Below are positions 5,064 to 5,832 of a DNA stretch of 5,832 nucleotides, one piece after another (position 1 is the stretch's first letter; every line of letters starts with the position of its first letter). The position numbers and the translations under genes are program-made. Location of the stretch: contig JAOUGB010000173.1 in the NCBI GenBank assembly GCA_029857875.1, positions 1 to 5,832 on the forward strand, written 5' to 3'. The notes under the pieces were generated by a model. That model did not search any database. It saw only the letters and a program-made list of their open reading frames with translations, and had not been told where the DNA came from. The stretch is from Desulfobacteraceae bacterium (GTDB lineage Bacteria; Desulfobacterota; Desulfobacteria; Desulfobacterales; UBA11574).

Positions 5064-5169
5064 GCCCATTCGCTTTGCTCATTCGAGGCACAGAGTTCGC
5101 GGAGATGAATACGTTTCCCATCGCCGCTGAGAGGACGGCGATGGAAAAACCATCAGCAACTTACGTTGC
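5058..5169 (+). repeat. Two-hairpin structured repeat, copy 1
   Basis: It begins with TTCACCGCCCATTC and passes through a CACAGAG...CGCGGAG segment. Hairpin 1 follows: CCATCGCCG (5118-5126), loop CTGAGAGGA (5127-5135), CGGCGATGG (5136-5144). A CCATCA spacer leads to hairpin 2: GCAAC (5156-5160), loop TTAC, GTTGC (5165-5169). It has no T-run typical of terminators. It abuts the response regulator's 5' end. Confidence 0.8.
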
Positions 5170-5540
5170 GAAAACAACAAAAATACAGAAAACTCTACGA
5201 ACTTTGCGGCTTTTCGGTGGACAATTTTTATACTTGATTAAATCAACCGATTAGATGAAACCCATTAGCGACTTTAGCAATGTATATTTATTTATAGTTA
5301 TTACCTTTTTATAGCCCTGTCACTATTTTAACCGCTCGGTTTAGGTCTGACTACACAGGTGTAAGATGAGTCCAGTAAGAGTTGAAGAAGATTATAATTT
5401 TCGCATAACACATATTTGATAGAATTTCAAATTATTATAAATGGTTGTTTATTGTGCCACATGGTGGCATATGCGCGAATGGAGTTATATATCACTATGT
5501 AGTTGTTTTGTAATATCATCTACACACAGCCTGGATATCT
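5170..5540. other. Gene-free AT-rich intergenic region
   Basis: I see no gene in this stretch. It contains two compact palindromes: TTGATT-A-AATCAA (5234-5246), next to an A/T-rich TATAAA-like string on the minus strand, and TGCCAC-ATG-GTGGCA (5455-5469). Either could be a protein-binding site, but neither has a gene at the right distance to prove it. A 17-codon ATG frame at 5366 is too short to call. Confidence 0.6.
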
Positions 5541-5660
5541 TTCACCGCCCATTCCCCCCGCTTTCGCGGTAATCATTAGAGACGCTGAGTCCGCAGAGGG
5601 TGTCATCTTCTTTCTTTTCGCTGAGAGGGCGAAAAGAAAGAAACACATGCCCTTCGGGCA
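5541..5660 (+). repeat. Two-hairpin structured repeat, copy 2
   Basis: It starts with the same 14 bases as copy 1, then has a GAGACGCTGAG...CGCAGAG segment (5579-5598). Hairpin 1 is a perfect 13-bp stem, TTCTTTCTTTTCG (5608-5620) with CGAAAAGAAAGAA (5630-5642), around loop CTGAGAGGG (5621-5629). Hairpin 2 is TGCCC (5648-5652), loop TTC, GGGCA (5656-5660). Stem sequences differ entirely from copy 1, while the first loop differs at only one position. Confidence 0.82.
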
Positions 5661-5743
5661 AATCTCCCAAAATTCAAATGATCTCGGTACTCAACTTTAA
5701 GAGGCAACGTCCAATTAAGGCGTTCTATAATTCTAAATTAATT

Positions 5744-5832
5744 GAAGCGAAGCTTCTGATGGTTTCTGTTTGCCGTCCTCTCAGCGGCAAACAGAAAATC
5801 TAGGTTTTCTCTGCGTTCTCCGCGCCTCAGCG
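5744..5832 (-). repeat. Two-hairpin structured repeat, copy 3, cut by the window edge
   Basis: It is inverted relative to copies 1 and 2. On the minus strand the CGCTGAG...CGCAGAG segment (5811-5832) comes first, then hairpin 1, a perfect 13-bp stem of 5785-5797 with 5763-5775 around loop CTGAGAGGA (5776-5784). CCATCA follows, then hairpin 2, GAAGC-TTC-GCTTC (5744-5756). The leading part lies beyond the right edge. Confidence 0.82.

Noticed and set aside
5366..5419. 17-codon ATG frame on the plus strand
   Set aside because: It is too short, lacks recognisable features and lies in gene-free repeat-flanked DNA.

Overview
The window is the edge of an integron gene-cassette array next to ordinary chromosomal genes and repeat-rich intergenic DNA. 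It is bacterial: genes lie close together, Shine-Dalgarno sites are visible, attC sites are present, and there is a CheY-like receiver protein and a CxxCxxCC (YkgJ-type) protein. The intergenic repeats (tandem NNCAGGN heptads and 'CGCTGAG...CGCAGAG' elements with hairpins) resemble those I associate with Desulfobacterota and similar environmental Gram-negatives. That taxonomic guess is weak.

Region 1 (1-3582, all genes on the minus strand) is the array. Read in gene direction from right to left it holds cassette A (a TIR-domain protein), cassette B (a DUF4062-TIR fusion), cassette C (a DUF2971-family protein) and cassette D (a HEPN-like protein that runs off the left edge). Short imperfect palindromes with 7-base ends separate the cassettes. 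The decisive evidence is that the first six bases of each of the three complete cassettes, with the preceding G, form a heptamer exactly complementary to the R'' box of that cassette's own attC: GTTAGAT/ATCTAAC for A, GTTCGGC/GCCGAAC for B and GTTATAT/ATATAAC for C. This is the signature of integrase-excised circles. A fourth, partly degenerate attC-like palindrome (3577-3649) sits at the right end. No integrase gene is visible, so this is a cluster of attC sites whose integrase is outside the window or lost.

All four cassette products look like immune effectors or other accessory proteins rather than metabolic enzymes: two TIR domains with the conserved glutamate of NAD+-cleaving TIRs, a HEPN protein with an R-N-x3-H motif, and a DUF2971 protein. 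The array therefore looks like a small mobile stock of defence-type genes. Whether they act separately or together cannot be read from the sequence.

Region 2 (3650-4651) holds a YkgJ-type cysteine-cluster gene between two blocks of 7-bp tandem repeats. The second block also contains a long hairpin and is flanked by a 17-bp direct repeat that duplicates the 3' end of the neighbouring response-regulator gene.

Region 3 (4652-5832) has a stand-alone response regulator on the minus strand, then about 770 bp without genes. This stretch contains three copies of a structured repeat with two hairpins: the first hairpin keeps its loop (CTGAGAGGR) while its stem sequence changes completely from copy to copy. 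The copy nearest the response regulator supplies that gene's ribosome-binding site.
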